From Bacteroidia bacterium (GTDB lineage: Bacteria > Bacteroidota > Bacteroidia > Cytophagales > Cyclobacteriaceae), in contig JAENVX010000300.1 in assembly GCA_016650355.1 (NCBI GenBank), positions 1-20,316 on the forward strand: 20,316 nucleotides of DNA, written 5' to 3'. Numbering within the stretch: the first letter of the stretch is position 1; each line of letters begins with the position of its first letter. The notes beneath the pieces were generated by a model. That model made no database searches. It was not told where the DNA came from and was given only the letters and a program-made list of their open reading frames with translations. Shown in pieces: positions 8,607-15,859 of this stretch. Position numbers and translations under genes: made by a program.

Positions 8607-8990
8607 TCAATTCTTACTCCGAGGGTGGTGGTAGGAAAGTCCTCCCAACATATAGAGGTATACAATTCGCGAAAAGCGAAAAGAAATTGGCGTAAATAAC
8701 ACTGCACCCAAACCAATAACGGTTACATATATGAAATCAGAGGGATCCCAAAAAATATACAGCGTTAGCCAAATGGCGATAAATAACATTACGCTTAAGC
8801 CATAACTTACGAACATAGCACCAAAATAAAATCCAGGCTCGGGTTCAAATGAGGCTCCGCAATTGAGACAGTGTTTGTGCATTTCAGAAAACCGGGTAAT
8901 TCTCTTTAGTGGATACTTAAAAATATCACCCTTTCTGCAGGCAGGACATTTTCCGGAAAAAAGAGCGTGGCCGCTACTACTTTCTTGCAT
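8607..8990 (-). CDS. DUF983 family zinc-ribbon membrane protein
   Basis: A 127-residue protein from ATG 8988-8990. An in-frame start 11 codons upstream exists, but ATG 8988 gives the family-like N-terminus and only a 14-nt overlap with the preceding gene. An N-terminal zinc ribbon is formed by CPAC (C15, C18) and CLNC (C41, C44), with GKCPACRKGDIF highly typical of DUF983. Two hydrophobic helices follow (about 55-80 and 87-106) and then a short basic tail. The molecular function is unknown; DUF983 genes frequently sit beside cytochrome oxidase genes in Bacteroidota and Alphaproteobacteria, which suggests a role in oxidase biogenesis (inference). It lies between the CxxC protein gene and the histidine kinase gene. 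Confidence 0.88.
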   Translation of the reverse strand: MQESSSGHALFSGKCPACRKGDIFKYPLKRITRFSEMHKHCLNCGASFEPEPGFYFGAMFVSYGLSVMLFIAIWLTLYIFWDPSDFIYVTVIGLGAVLFTPISFRFSRIVYLYMLGGLSYHHPRSKN

Positions 8991-9207
8991 TCTCTTTACT
9001 CGTTCTAAACCAAAGAAAGGCAATCACACCGATAGCAATATAGGGGGTAACAAAGAGATACATAATTCCAAAATTAATTCCGAGCGCAATGCCCGGATTC
9101 CCGTTGCTCACATTATTCTCCAGGCTCGCCCTGCACATGGCACACTGCGCCCAAACGTCATTGATTGAAGTGAGAATAATAAACAAGATCACAATGGCTA
9201 CCCTCAT
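8977..9207 (-). CDS. Small secreted or membrane-anchored CxxC protein
   Basis: A 76-residue protein from ATG 9205-9207. Residues 1-20 look like a signal peptide (hydrophobic AIVILFIILTSI, then DVWA-Q), which would leave a mature N-terminus QCAMCRASLENN with a CxxC pair at C22 and C25. A single hydrophobic helix (about 45-67) and the short cytoplasmic tail FRTSKENARK follow. If the helix anchors it, the CxxC faces the periplasm. I recall similar small proteins in Bacteroidota but know no assigned function. It lies 6 nt after the DUF420 gene and overlaps DUF983 by 14 nt, placing it firmly in the oxidase accessory operon. A periplasmic thiol or metal-binding assembly role is plausible inference only. 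Confidence 0.8.
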   Translation of the reverse strand: MRVAIVILFIILTSINDVWAQCAMCRASLENNVSNGNPGIALGINFGIMYLFVTPYIAIGVIAFLWFRTSKENARK

Positions 9208-9213
9208 GTACTA

Positions 9214-9726
9214 TTAATAATAAGGTTTTATCATCAGGTAAACAATCACACCGGTAATAGCAACATATAGCCATACCGGGAATGTAAATTTAGCCAAAGC
9301 CTTATGCCTTTCAAAATTTCCTGAAAGAGCCCTCGAAAAGGTGAACAATACAAGCGGAATTACAACGATAGAAAGCAAAATATGGCTGATTAAAATAGCA
9401 TAGTATGCGTATCTTAACAGTCCATCCCCTCGGTAACTAGTTGGCTCACTTGTCATGTGATAGAGAACATACATCATCAAAAATGAGGCAGATAGACCAA
9501 TACAAAGTTTCATTATCCTCCCGTGTAATTGCTTTTTCCCATTTTTGATGGCCAGGAGTGCCACCACTAAAAGGAAAGCTGTTATTCCGTTAATACTAGC
9601 ATAGACGGGCGGAAGAAATGTGAAGTCATAGCCCTTAATCTGAACTTTGAACAAGGTTGCAACGAGGACTGGGATAACTACAGACAGGATGATGATCAAT
9701 TTCCGGTAAGGTTCCTTGTTCTCCAT
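9214..9726 (-). CDS. DUF420 membrane protein (CtaM-like oxidase assembly factor)
   Basis: A 170-residue protein with about five hydrophobic segments (residues 9-26, 40-60, 72-89, 107-130 and 147-166). Conserved-looking histidines lie at H68 (KKQLHGR), H90 (VLYHMTSEPTSYRGDG), H115 (ISHILLS) and H141 (ERHKALAKFTFP). The YHMTSEPTSYRGDG and RHKALAKFTFPVWLYVAITG stretches are typical of DUF420, the family that includes Staphylococcus CtaM, which is needed for heme-copper oxidase activity. A comparable role here is supported by the surrounding oxidase genes. Start is ATG 9724-9726, directly after the stop of the SCO-like gene; the next gene follows after 6 nt. Confidence 0.9.
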   Translation of the reverse strand: MENKEPYRKLIIILSVVIPVLVATLFKVQIKGYDFTFLPPVYASINGITAFLLVVALLAIKNGKKQLHGRIMKLCIGLSASFLMMYVLYHMTSEPTSYRGDGLLRYAYYAILISHILLSIVVIPLVLFTFSRALSGNFERHKALAKFTFPVWLYVAITGVIVYLMIKPYY

Positions 9727-10221
9727 CTAATATCGCTTTAAGATAATGTCTAGCTCAGTCATTAACCTATCGACTTCATCTCTGTCATTTGAAGAATATT
9801 GACCGCGGATTCTTTTTTTTTCATCCACCAATACCAAGTCCTTTGGCGATTGTAAAAGAAGGCTACATTCAACTAATTTTTCCACTTGAGGAATTTGTTT
9901 GATCCTTACCCCCGTTTCAGGTGGAAACGATTCTTGTACGCGAGCAATTTGAATATCAGAAGCAATCAAATCCTTGGACATCCCTGAATAAAAAATGATT
10001 AAAAGACTATCCGTTTCATGCCCTTGCTTAATAAAACTGTAAGCGCTATCTGAAATGAAATACGGAATAGAAATTTCAAAGCATCCAGTGGGCGGCACAA
10101 CCTTTTCTGTTTGGAATAGTGGGGCCACTACAAATTCATTTTTTCCAAAATATTTTAAAAAAATAAAAACCAATACCGGAAGCATCAAGGCAAGTAGAAG
10201 AAAAATAACTTTTTTGTTCAT
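9727..10221 (-). CDS. SCO-like membrane-anchored protein lacking the CxxxC copper motif
   Basis: A 164-residue protein from ATG 10219-10221. An earlier in-frame ATG at 10231-10233 abuts the U-tract of a hairpin, and the later start leaves a better signal anchor. One N-terminal helix (about 4-23) anchors a periplasmic domain. The context, the KNEFVVAPLFQ opening and the C-terminal LVLVDEKKRIRGQYSSNDRDEVDRL stretch, which resembles the end of SCO1/SenC proteins, indicate a degenerate SCO fold. Where SCO proteins carry CxxxC, this one reads LLIIFYSGMSKDLI with no cysteine. Its only cysteines, C47 and C119, are unpaired in sequence. Direct copper delivery to CuA by the normal mechanism is therefore unlikely; a structural or scaffold role in assembly is inference. 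Its stop abuts the DUF420 start. Confidence 0.72.
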   Translation of the reverse strand: MNKKVIFLLLALMLPVLVFIFLKYFGKNEFVVAPLFQTEKVVPPTGCFEISIPYFISDSAYSFIKQGHETDSLLIIFYSGMSKDLIASDIQIARVQESFPPETGVRIKQIPQVEKLVECSLLLQSPKDLVLVDEKKRIRGQYSSNDRDEVDRLMTELDIILKRY

Positions 10222-10233
10222 AAATAGAAACAT

Positions 10234-10269
10234 AAAAAGAAGGCTAAAGTTTAAAAAACCTTAGCCTTC
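10234..10269 (-). terminator. Rho-independent terminator-like hairpin inside the oxidase cluster
   Basis: On the minus strand GAAGGCTAA (10269-10261) pairs with TTAGCCTTC (10247-10239) as a perfect 9-bp stem around a 13-nt loop, followed by five T (10238-10234). It lies 28 nt after the far stop of the subunit IV frame (TGA 10298-10300) and just before the SCO-like gene. It probably ends or attenuates the main act/cta transcript. On the plus strand the stem is not followed by a T-run. Confidence 0.65.
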
Positions 10270-10297
10270 CGCTTTGAAAATTACTTGGATCTCTAAA

Positions 10298-10375
10298 TCA
10301 GAAATGAACAATTTTCATCCCTTCATATACGAATGTTACCAACATCCATACTACAAAGCCCAATGGAATTAGAAT
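10298..10375 (-). other. In-frame continuation of oxidase subunit IV beyond the amber codon
   Basis: Reading on in the same frame past TAG 10376-10378 gives ILIPLGFVVWMLVTFVYEGM, then KIVHF and TGA at 10298-10300. This is a credible third membrane helix plus short tail. With the amber decoded, the protein would be 107 residues, the normal size of bacterial subunit IV proteins with three helices. The downstream sequence keeps coding character with no further stop. Confidence 0.75.
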
Positions 10376-10621
10376 CTACCACAATAACACCTTCGACTCA
10401 TATCGTAAGTGCATAAACTCCCCTACAATGTAAGCGGCCTTCACAATTGTCATTACCACAAATATTGATGTTTTCATTGCGCCATGAGGCATAGAAAACG
10501 CCACAATGAATTCAACAGCCGTAATTGCCCCTAAAATTCCAGCAACTGTCCAAAGTTTTTTGATCTTTTCCTTATTGGGGGGAAGAACAGTAACCTGTGG
10601 TTCGTGAGAATGATGCGCCAT
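10376..10621 (-). CDS. Cytochrome c oxidase subunit IV, cut short by an in-frame amber codon
   Basis: Small subunit of the heme-copper oxidase (COX4_pro/CtaF-like). From ATG 10619-10621 the frame has a His-rich start (MAHHSHEP), a first helix (about 24-44, WTVAGILGAITAVEFIVAFS) and a second (about 51-72) ending in the typical GEFMHLRYE. It then stops at TAG 10376-10378 after 81 residues, in the middle of what should be the third helix. The frame past the stop continues with a matching helix to TGA 10298-10300. The truncated product would have two helices instead of three. Position and spacing, 20 nt after the subunit III gene, fit the operon. Options are a true nonsense mutation of a dispensable subunit, readthrough, or a base-call error. 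Confidence 0.85.
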   Translation of the reverse strand: MAHHSHEPQVTVLPPNKEKIKKLWTVAGILGAITAVEFIVAFSMPHGAMKTSIFVVMTIVKAAYIVGEFMHLRYESKVLLW

Positions 10622-10641
10622 GATATCTAAAGATTAATCGT

Positions 10642-11415
10642 TTAAACCAAATAAAAGAACGTAAATACAAATACCCATACCAAGTCTACAAAGTGCCAGT
10701 ACAGTCCTACTTTTTCAACCATTTCGTAGTGACCTCTTCGTTCATAAACGCCCGTAACTGTATTGTAGTAAATCAAAAAGTTGAATAATACTCCACTAAA
10801 TACGTGAAATCCATGGAAGCCCGTAATGAAGAAAAAGAAATCAGCAAAATCAGCGGGGCCATATTGATTGATGGTAAGGCTAGCACCAACTACTTCCTTC
10901 GTAATCCACTCACCTTTAACAAAATCCCTTACAAGTGTTGGTGAATCCGTCCCAACAATGAAGTGCGTCCACTCCCATGCCTGGCAGCTCAAGAAAGTTA
11001 TGCCACCCAACAACGTCCATAACATCCATTTTTCAACTGCCTTGCGATCCATTCTATGTCCAGCTTCAACTGCCAACACCATGGTGACGCTGCTCATAAT
11101 AAGAACGAATGTCATTATACCTACAAACACAAGCGGTAACTCCACACCATGTAAAAATGGAACGGCATCAAAAACTTTTTCTGGAATTGGCCAGTACTCA
11201 GTAGAGAAGATATAGTCAGCAACAGAGCCAGTATACGCGTGATGAGCTGAACGAACCAGTCCGTAGGTAATTAATAAACCTGAAAACGTAAATGCATCTG
11301 ATAGCAGGAAAAACCACATCATGAGTTTGCCGTAGCTTACCCCCATTGGGGAAACTCCGCCATCCCATTCGCTTTTTTCAGAGCCTTCAATTGTAGTGGC
11401 TGTACTGTGTGACAT
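10642..11415 (-). CDS. ctaE: Cytochrome c oxidase subunit III
   Basis: A 257-residue seven-helix subunit III of the A-type oxidase, stabilising subunit I and proton uptake. Family marks are KLMMWFFLLSDAFTFSGLLI, VLAVEAGHRMDRKAVEKWML, FFFITGFHGFHVFSGVLFNF and the C-terminal YWHFVDLVWVFVFTFFYLV. The start is taken as ATG 11413-11415 (MSHSTATT); a TTG two codons upstream is a weaker alternative. The 5-prime neighbour is a second, shorter subunit III-type gene, and subunit IV follows 20 nt downstream. This longer paralogue has an extra loop (about residues 45-75) compared with minimal subunit III proteins, a common layout in Bacteroidota. Confidence 0.95.
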   Translation of the reverse strand: MSHSTATTIEGSEKSEWDGGVSPMGVSYGKLMMWFFLLSDAFTFSGLLITYGLVRSAHHAYTGSVADYIFSTEYWPIPEKVFDAVPFLHGVELPLVFVGIMTFVLIMSSVTMVLAVEAGHRMDRKAVEKWMLWTLLGGITFLSCQAWEWTHFIVGTDSPTLVRDFVKGEWITKEVVGASLTINQYGPADFADFFFFITGFHGFHVFSGVLFNFLIYYNTVTGVYERRGHYEMVEKVGLYWHFVDLVWVFVFTFFYLV

Positions 11416-11427
11416 AGTCAAGTATGA

Positions 11428-12009
11428 TTAACGGTTCAATATTAAGAAGACAAACAAATATAGCCAAAGTCCTCCCAAAAAATGCCAATAAGTTGTGCAC
11501 ATTTCTATCTGTGCCAGGCTTCCGGAATGGACTTTATTTCGAAAAGTTGGGATTAGCACAATGATCACAAAAATGATGGCACTTATCAGGTGGGCTGCAT
11601 GCAAACCGGTAATAATATATAGAAATGACCCTGAAGGATTGCCTACTAAATACACGCTGCTCGCTACCAATTCTCCCCAACCCAGCACTTGTCCAACACA
11701 GAAAGCGATTCCTAAAATGGATGTGATTACTATATAGTTTTTAACTTTTGAGAGTTGGTCTTTTTTTGCTGCCCAATATGCCAACTGCATGGAAACACTG
11801 CTTAAAATGATCACCACTGATGTTGTGTAAAACATAGCCGGTAAATCGAAATACAACCAATTTCCCTCAGCCTGCCGAACGATATAAGCAGACGTAAGGG
11901 AAGCAAATATCATGACCACACTGGCAATAAATAGCCACAACGCAAACTTTTTGGGATGCATGGAAATTGGCTTCTTCGGCTCTTCAACAATTTTAAAATC
12001 AGTAGTCAT
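11428..12009 (-). CDS. Second cytochrome c oxidase subunit III-type protein (five helices)
   Basis: A 193-residue heme-copper oxidase subunit III family protein with about five predicted helices. Typical stretches are KFALWLFIASVVMIFASLTS with AYIVRQAEGNW, the GLHAAHLISAIIFV helix and the C-terminal YWHFLGGLWLYLFVFLILNR, which matches the YWHFxxxxW signature. It lacks the first two helices of seven-helix subunit III. Start is ATG 12007-12009, only 2 nt from the ctaB stop. Tandem short and long subunit III genes are known in Bacteroidota oxidase clusters. Both are probably translated, but which is in the final complex, or whether both are, cannot be told from sequence. Confidence 0.9.
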   Translation of the reverse strand: MTTDFKIVEEPKKPISMHPKKFALWLFIASVVMIFASLTSAYIVRQAEGNWLYFDLPAMFYTTSVVIILSSVSMQLAYWAAKKDQLSKVKNYIVITSILGIAFCVGQVLGWGELVASSVYLVGNPSGSFLYIITGLHAAHLISAIIFVIIVLIPTFRNKVHSGSLAQIEMCTTYWHFLGGLWLYLFVFLILNR

Positions 12010-12011
12010 AA

Positions 12012-12914
12012 TTAATTCACTTTATCCAACAAGTAAGCAATCTGAACAATTGGTAAATATAGAAACGAGCCAAACATTATCCTCAATGCAGATTGGCGGC
12101 TACCCGTTTTCATCAACGAAAAGGTTTGCCCAAAAAAAGCTACACCACAGACTGTTGCTACAATGGCTGAATTAATTCCTGTAATACCAAAGAAAGCAGG
12201 TAACAATCCAAGAGGAATCAGACACATTGTGTAAACCATGATCTGAATACACGTATTAAGATCTTTTCCTCCGCCTGAAGGAAGCAGCTTGAATCCAGCT
12301 TTTTTATAATCTTCGTCTGCCACCCACGCAATTGCCCAAAAGTGTGGGAACTGCCAAATAAACTGGATTCCAAAAATGATCATCGCTTCGTGGGATATCA
12401 CTCCAGTGGCTGCTATCCAGCCTAAAAGTGGCGGTAGTGCACCCGGTATCGCTCCAACAAAAACCGCTATGGGACCTACTCTTTTCAAAGGGGTATAAAC
12501 AAAACTGTATAAAACCATTGAAACAAGAGAGAGCATCACTGTCAACGGATTTGTATAAACCCATAATAGAGCGATACTGATTGCCAGACAAATCAAAGCA
12601 AAGATCATCGCCTCCTGAACTGTCAATCGTGCGGTAGGCAATGGGCGATTCATGGTTCGATTCATCAATTTATCCAGATCTTTTTCTATGACTTGGTTAA
12701 TCGTTACGGATGCACCCGAGAGTAAAAATCCACCCAGGGTAATCATGCCTAATACGATCCAATCAATCCTTCCCTGCGTGGCCAGGCCGTATCCAAATGC
12801 ACATGAAAATGCCACTAATAATGATAGCCTTACTTTAAGCAATTCAATATAGGCTCTGACCTTGGCAACAACCAGTTCGATTCCTGATACGCTAGTGAAT
12901 TGTCCTGTTACCAT
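12012..12914 (-). CDS. ctaB: Protoheme IX farnesyltransferase (heme O synthase)
   Basis: Integral-membrane UbiA-superfamily prenyltransferase that adds a farnesyl group to heme B to make heme O, the substrate for CtaA. The 300-residue length is normal. The first polyprenyl-diphosphate site is NQVIEKDLDKLMNRTMNRPL (residues 73-92, with D79 and D81). The second lies around WVADEDYKKAGFKLLPSGGG (D200, D202), preceded by QFIWQFPHFWAIAW with His191. About nine hydrophobic segments are visible. Start is ATG 12912-12914, which overlaps the ctaA reading frame by 7 nt (stop TAA 12908-12910), indicating translational coupling of the two heme A biosynthesis enzymes. Also called cyoE. Confidence 0.97.
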   Translation of the reverse strand: MVTGQFTSVSGIELVVAKVRAYIELLKVRLSLLVAFSCAFGYGLATQGRIDWIVLGMITLGGFLLSGASVTINQVIEKDLDKLMNRTMNRPLPTARLTVQEAMIFALICLAISIALLWVYTNPLTVMLSLVSMVLYSFVYTPLKRVGPIAVFVGAIPGALPPLLGWIAATGVISHEAMIIFGIQFIWQFPHFWAIAWVADEDYKKAGFKLLPSGGGKDLNTCIQIMVYTMCLIPLGLLPAFFGITGINSAIVATVCGVAFFGQTFSLMKTGSRQSALRIMFGSFLYLPIVQIAYLLDKVN

Positions 12915-13954
12915 GCTAGCTCCTTACTATCTGTATTCCCTATCATCACGTTAAAAATCATAAACAATTGTACTCCAAAAGTGACTGTTGCCAACAAAAG
13001 ATGAAGGGGCTGAAGGGCCGGCAAAACACCTAAATAGCCCATCGCTGCTCCTGTTAGCATAGTGCCCAAAATTAAGATTATTAGGTTTCGTGATGAAGCT
13101 TTATCGTAACTAGTTTTCCTTAATTTAATAACGAAAAGTACGTTAATAGCCAGCACCACAAGCGAAAAAGACCGGTGGACCAAAAACCCGAGTCCAAGTC
13201 TTTCAATCCACTGGTTGCGATCAGTCAAGGTTGAAGCGACAACATCAATACCTTCCCTCACTTCGGTACCCAATAGTATTTGTATTAAAAGGAATAATGA
13301 GCTGCCAAAGAGAAGCGCTTTTATACCAGCTGAAACCTCCGGTGTTTTTGCTTCGATGGACTTGCCACTCAGGTAAAAAAGATACACCAAAAAGCCAACG
13401 ATCAATAATGCTACCAACATGTGTACAGTGATTGTCCACGTTGTCAGATTTGTTGAGACTACAATTGACCCAAACCATCCCTGTATAATTACGGTAATCA
13501 AGGTGATCAACGAATAAAAGAAAAGTTTTGGAGTAGTCTTCCTGAATTTTCTTGAGCTCCAAAACAACACAATGATAAATCCACCAATTGCGACACCTAC
13601 AAGACGATTGACATATTCCACCCATGTTTTGGCGAGGTTAAAATCAGCTTCTAACAAAATCGTTTTATCCTCGTTGATTCTGGAGGCTATCTCATTTAGA
13701 CCAACAAAGTTGAGATACCGGGCGAACTTTTGATTCTTCCTTTCGCGGTTGGCCGCATACACTTCCTTGTAGTTTTCAGGGAGTTGCTCAATTGAAGTTG
13801 GTGGTATCCAGCCACCAAAACATTTAGGCCAATCCGGGCAACCCATACCAGAACCAGTGCTTCTTACAATGCCACCAACCAGGATCAAAAAATAAACAGC
13901 GATCAGAGTTGACAAGCAAAGCTTGTTAAATCTTCTGATCGCTGTAGGATCCAC
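12908..13954 (-). CDS. ctaA: Heme A synthase (CtaA/COX15 family)
   Basis: Membrane enzyme oxidising the C8 methyl of heme O to the formyl group of heme A. The 348-residue protein has about eight helices, an N-terminal LVGGIVRSTGSGMGCPDWPK segment and a cysteine pair C39/C45 in the first extracytoplasmic loop. Heme-ligand-type histidines are H178 (TVHMLVAL), H260 (FLVHRSFS) and H318 (LQPLHLLLATV). At the place of the first ligand, normally ExxxH in an E-x-x-H-R motif, the sequence reads EYVNR: Glu113 is kept but His is Asn116. The GTG at 13952-13954 is taken as the start, 16 nt after the ctaD stop. It overlaps ctaB by 7 nt. Confidence 0.95.
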   Translation of the reverse strand: MDPTAIRRFNKLCLSTLIAVYFLILVGGIVRSTGSGMGCPDWPKCFGGWIPPTSIEQLPENYKEVYAANRERKNQKFARYLNFVGLNEIASRINEDKTILLEADFNLAKTWVEYVNRLVGVAIGGFIIVLFWSSRKFRKTTPKLFFYSLITLITVIIQGWFGSIVVSTNLTTWTITVHMLVALLIVGFLVYLFYLSGKSIEAKTPEVSAGIKALLFGSSLFLLIQILLGTEVREGIDVVASTLTDRNQWIERLGLGFLVHRSFSLVVLAINVLFVIKLRKTSYDKASSRNLIILILGTMLTGAAMGYLGVLPALQPLHLLLATVTFGVQLFMIFNVMIGNTDSKELAW

Positions 13955-13970
13955 CGGACGAGGTATAATA

Positions 13971-15848
13971 CTAATGCTTCTTACTTTCTACTACAATGGC
14001 CCCTTCACCCATTTCCAATTTAATCAACTCATTCTCATGAGGAAGGTTGGACTCTGGTGTCTCTGAGTATGGAATATGTTGAGGAATAAAATCCTCTTTA
14101 GACCCGGGTTTACTATAATCGTACGGCCAGCGATAAACTGTTGGGATTTCTCCGGGCCAGTTACCATGCTGAGGATTACGTGGTGTGGTCCACTCAAGAG
14201 AGTTTGAATTCCATGGATTAGCAGGAGCTGGTTTTCCACGGAAAATGCTATAAAAGAAGTTGAATAAGAAAATGAACTGAGCAACCATAGTAAGTATTGC
14301 AGCCATACTGACAAGCATGTTTAGGTCTGCAAAAGAATTAAAGGTCTCAAAATTTGTCCAGGAATAGTATCTGCGGGGGAATCCGGCAATACCAATGTAA
14401 TGCATTGGGAAGAACACCATGTACACCCCAACAAAGCTTATCCAAAAATGAAGTTGGCCTAACTTGTAATCCATCATTCTTCCAAACATTTTAGGGAACC
14501 AGTGATATACACCTGCCATCATACCGAAGAAAGAGGCACTACCCATTACAAGGTGAAAGTGTGCCACCACAAAATAGGTATCGTGTAATTGTATATCAAT
14601 TGCAGAGTTACCAAGAAATATTCCGGTGATGCCACCCGTTAAGAAGAAAGAGACCAGACCAATTGAGAACAACATGGCGGGCGTGAAAATAATATTACCC
14701 TTCCAAAGCGTGGCTACATAATTGAAAATCTTCACTGCAGATGGAACAGCAATGATCAAGGTTAACAGCGTGAAAATAGATCCGAGGAATGGGTTCATTC
14801 CTGTAACAAACATATGATGTGCCCACACGACAAAAGATAAGATGGCAATAAACAACATGGAGCCAACCATCGCTTTGTATCCAAAAATTGGTTTGCGCGA
14901 ATTCGTAGCAATAATTTCAGACGAAAGTCCTAAAGCTGGTAACAACACAATATAAACTTCCGGGTGACCTAAGAACCAGAATAAATGCTGAAACAAAACA
15001 GGGCTACCACCCTGATTGGGCAGCGCTTCTCCACCAATATATATATCCGACAGGAAAAAGCTTGTTCCAAAACTTCTATCAAAAATTAACAACAATGCTG
15101 CAGAGAACAGTACCGGGAAAGAAAGAACTCCAATTATCGCGGTAAATAAAAAAGCCCATATCGTTAGTGGCATTTTTGTAAAGGCCATGCCTTTCGTTCG
15201 CATATTAATGATGGTAGTGATATAGTTGATACCACCTAATAAACTACTTACAATAAACAACGCCATGGCTACTAACCAAAGCGTCATACCCAAGCCTGAA
15301 CCTTCAATGGCTTGAGGGAGGGCACTTAATGGCGGATAAATTGTCCAGCCTCCACTGGCCGGGCCCGTTGACAGGAACAGAGAGGTAAACATTATCACAC
15401 TAGAAAGAAAGAAGAACCAGTAGGATAACATATTCATGAAGCCAGACGCCATGTCACGAGCTCCTACTTGTAGTGGGATGAGGAAGTTACTAAATGTTCC
15501 GCTCAAACCTGCCGTAAGCACAAAGAACACCATAATCGTTCCGTGCATCGTCACGAGTGACAAATAAAACTCTGTGTCTATTTTTCCATCTGCTGTAATC
15601 CATCCACCTAATATGGGCCGCAACCATTCAAGATTAGCTTCGGGAAAACCAAGTTGAAGGCGGAACAAAACAGAAAGCATACCACCTAAGAGCGCCCAGA
15701 AAATGCCTGTTATTAGAAATTGCTTTGCAATTATTTTGTGATCCTGACAAAAAATATAATTCGTCCAAAAATTACCATGATGTTCATGTTCATGATCATG
15801 GTCGTCATGATGAACATCGGTCTGTGTATGCAAATCTACTGTTGCCAT
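13971..15848 (-). CDS. ctaD: Cytochrome c oxidase subunit I (A-type heme-copper oxidase)
   Basis: Catalytic subunit reducing O2 to water and pumping protons. The 625-residue protein carries all metal ligands: heme a His102 (MHGTIMVFF) and His432, heme a3 His430 (VVAHFHLVMGS), CuB His295, His344 and His345 (WAHHMFVTG), and the cross-linking Tyr299 in GHPEVYIVLLP with the proton-gating Glu297. The GHPEVY motif puts it in the A1 group. About twelve helices are followed by a roughly 90-residue C-terminal extension rich in Pro, Glu and Asn. The first 24 residues are unusual: DVHHDDHDHEHEHH holds seven of the ten histidines before residue 25. Start is ATG 15846-15848, 11 nt after ctaC. Confidence 0.98.
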   Translation of the reverse strand: MATVDLHTQTDVHHDDHDHEHEHHGNFWTNYIFCQDHKIIAKQFLITGIFWALLGGMLSVLFRLQLGFPEANLEWLRPILGGWITADGKIDTEFYLSLVTMHGTIMVFFVLTAGLSGTFSNFLIPLQVGARDMASGFMNMLSYWFFFLSSVIMFTSLFLSTGPASGGWTIYPPLSALPQAIEGSGLGMTLWLVAMALFIVSSLLGGINYITTIINMRTKGMAFTKMPLTIWAFLFTAIIGVLSFPVLFSAALLLIFDRSFGTSFFLSDIYIGGEALPNQGGSPVLFQHLFWFLGHPEVYIVLLPALGLSSEIIATNSRKPIFGYKAMVGSMLFIAILSFVVWAHHMFVTGMNPFLGSIFTLLTLIIAVPSAVKIFNYVATLWKGNIIFTPAMLFSIGLVSFFLTGGITGIFLGNSAIDIQLHDTYFVVAHFHLVMGSASFFGMMAGVYHWFPKMFGRMMDYKLGQLHFWISFVGVYMVFFPMHYIGIAGFPRRYYSWTNFETFNSFADLNMLVSMAAILTMVAQFIFLFNFFYSIFRGKPAPANPWNSNSLEWTTPRNPQHGNWPGEIPTVYRWPYDYSKPGSKEDFIPQHIPYSETPESNLPHENELIKLEMGEGAIVVESKKH

Positions 15849-15859
15849 GTTGAATGTCT

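Noticed and set aside
10376..10378. Genome-wide reassignment of TAG (for example pyrrolysine) to explain the subunit IV stop
   Set aside because: TAG ends several intact genes here at family-appropriate positions (272-274, 2570-2572, 4882-4884, 8977-8979, 13971-13973), and nothing supports recoding.
12304..12591. Minus-strand open frame of 95 codons inside ctaB
   Set aside because: It is an alternative frame of the conserved heme O synthase gene with no recognisable product.
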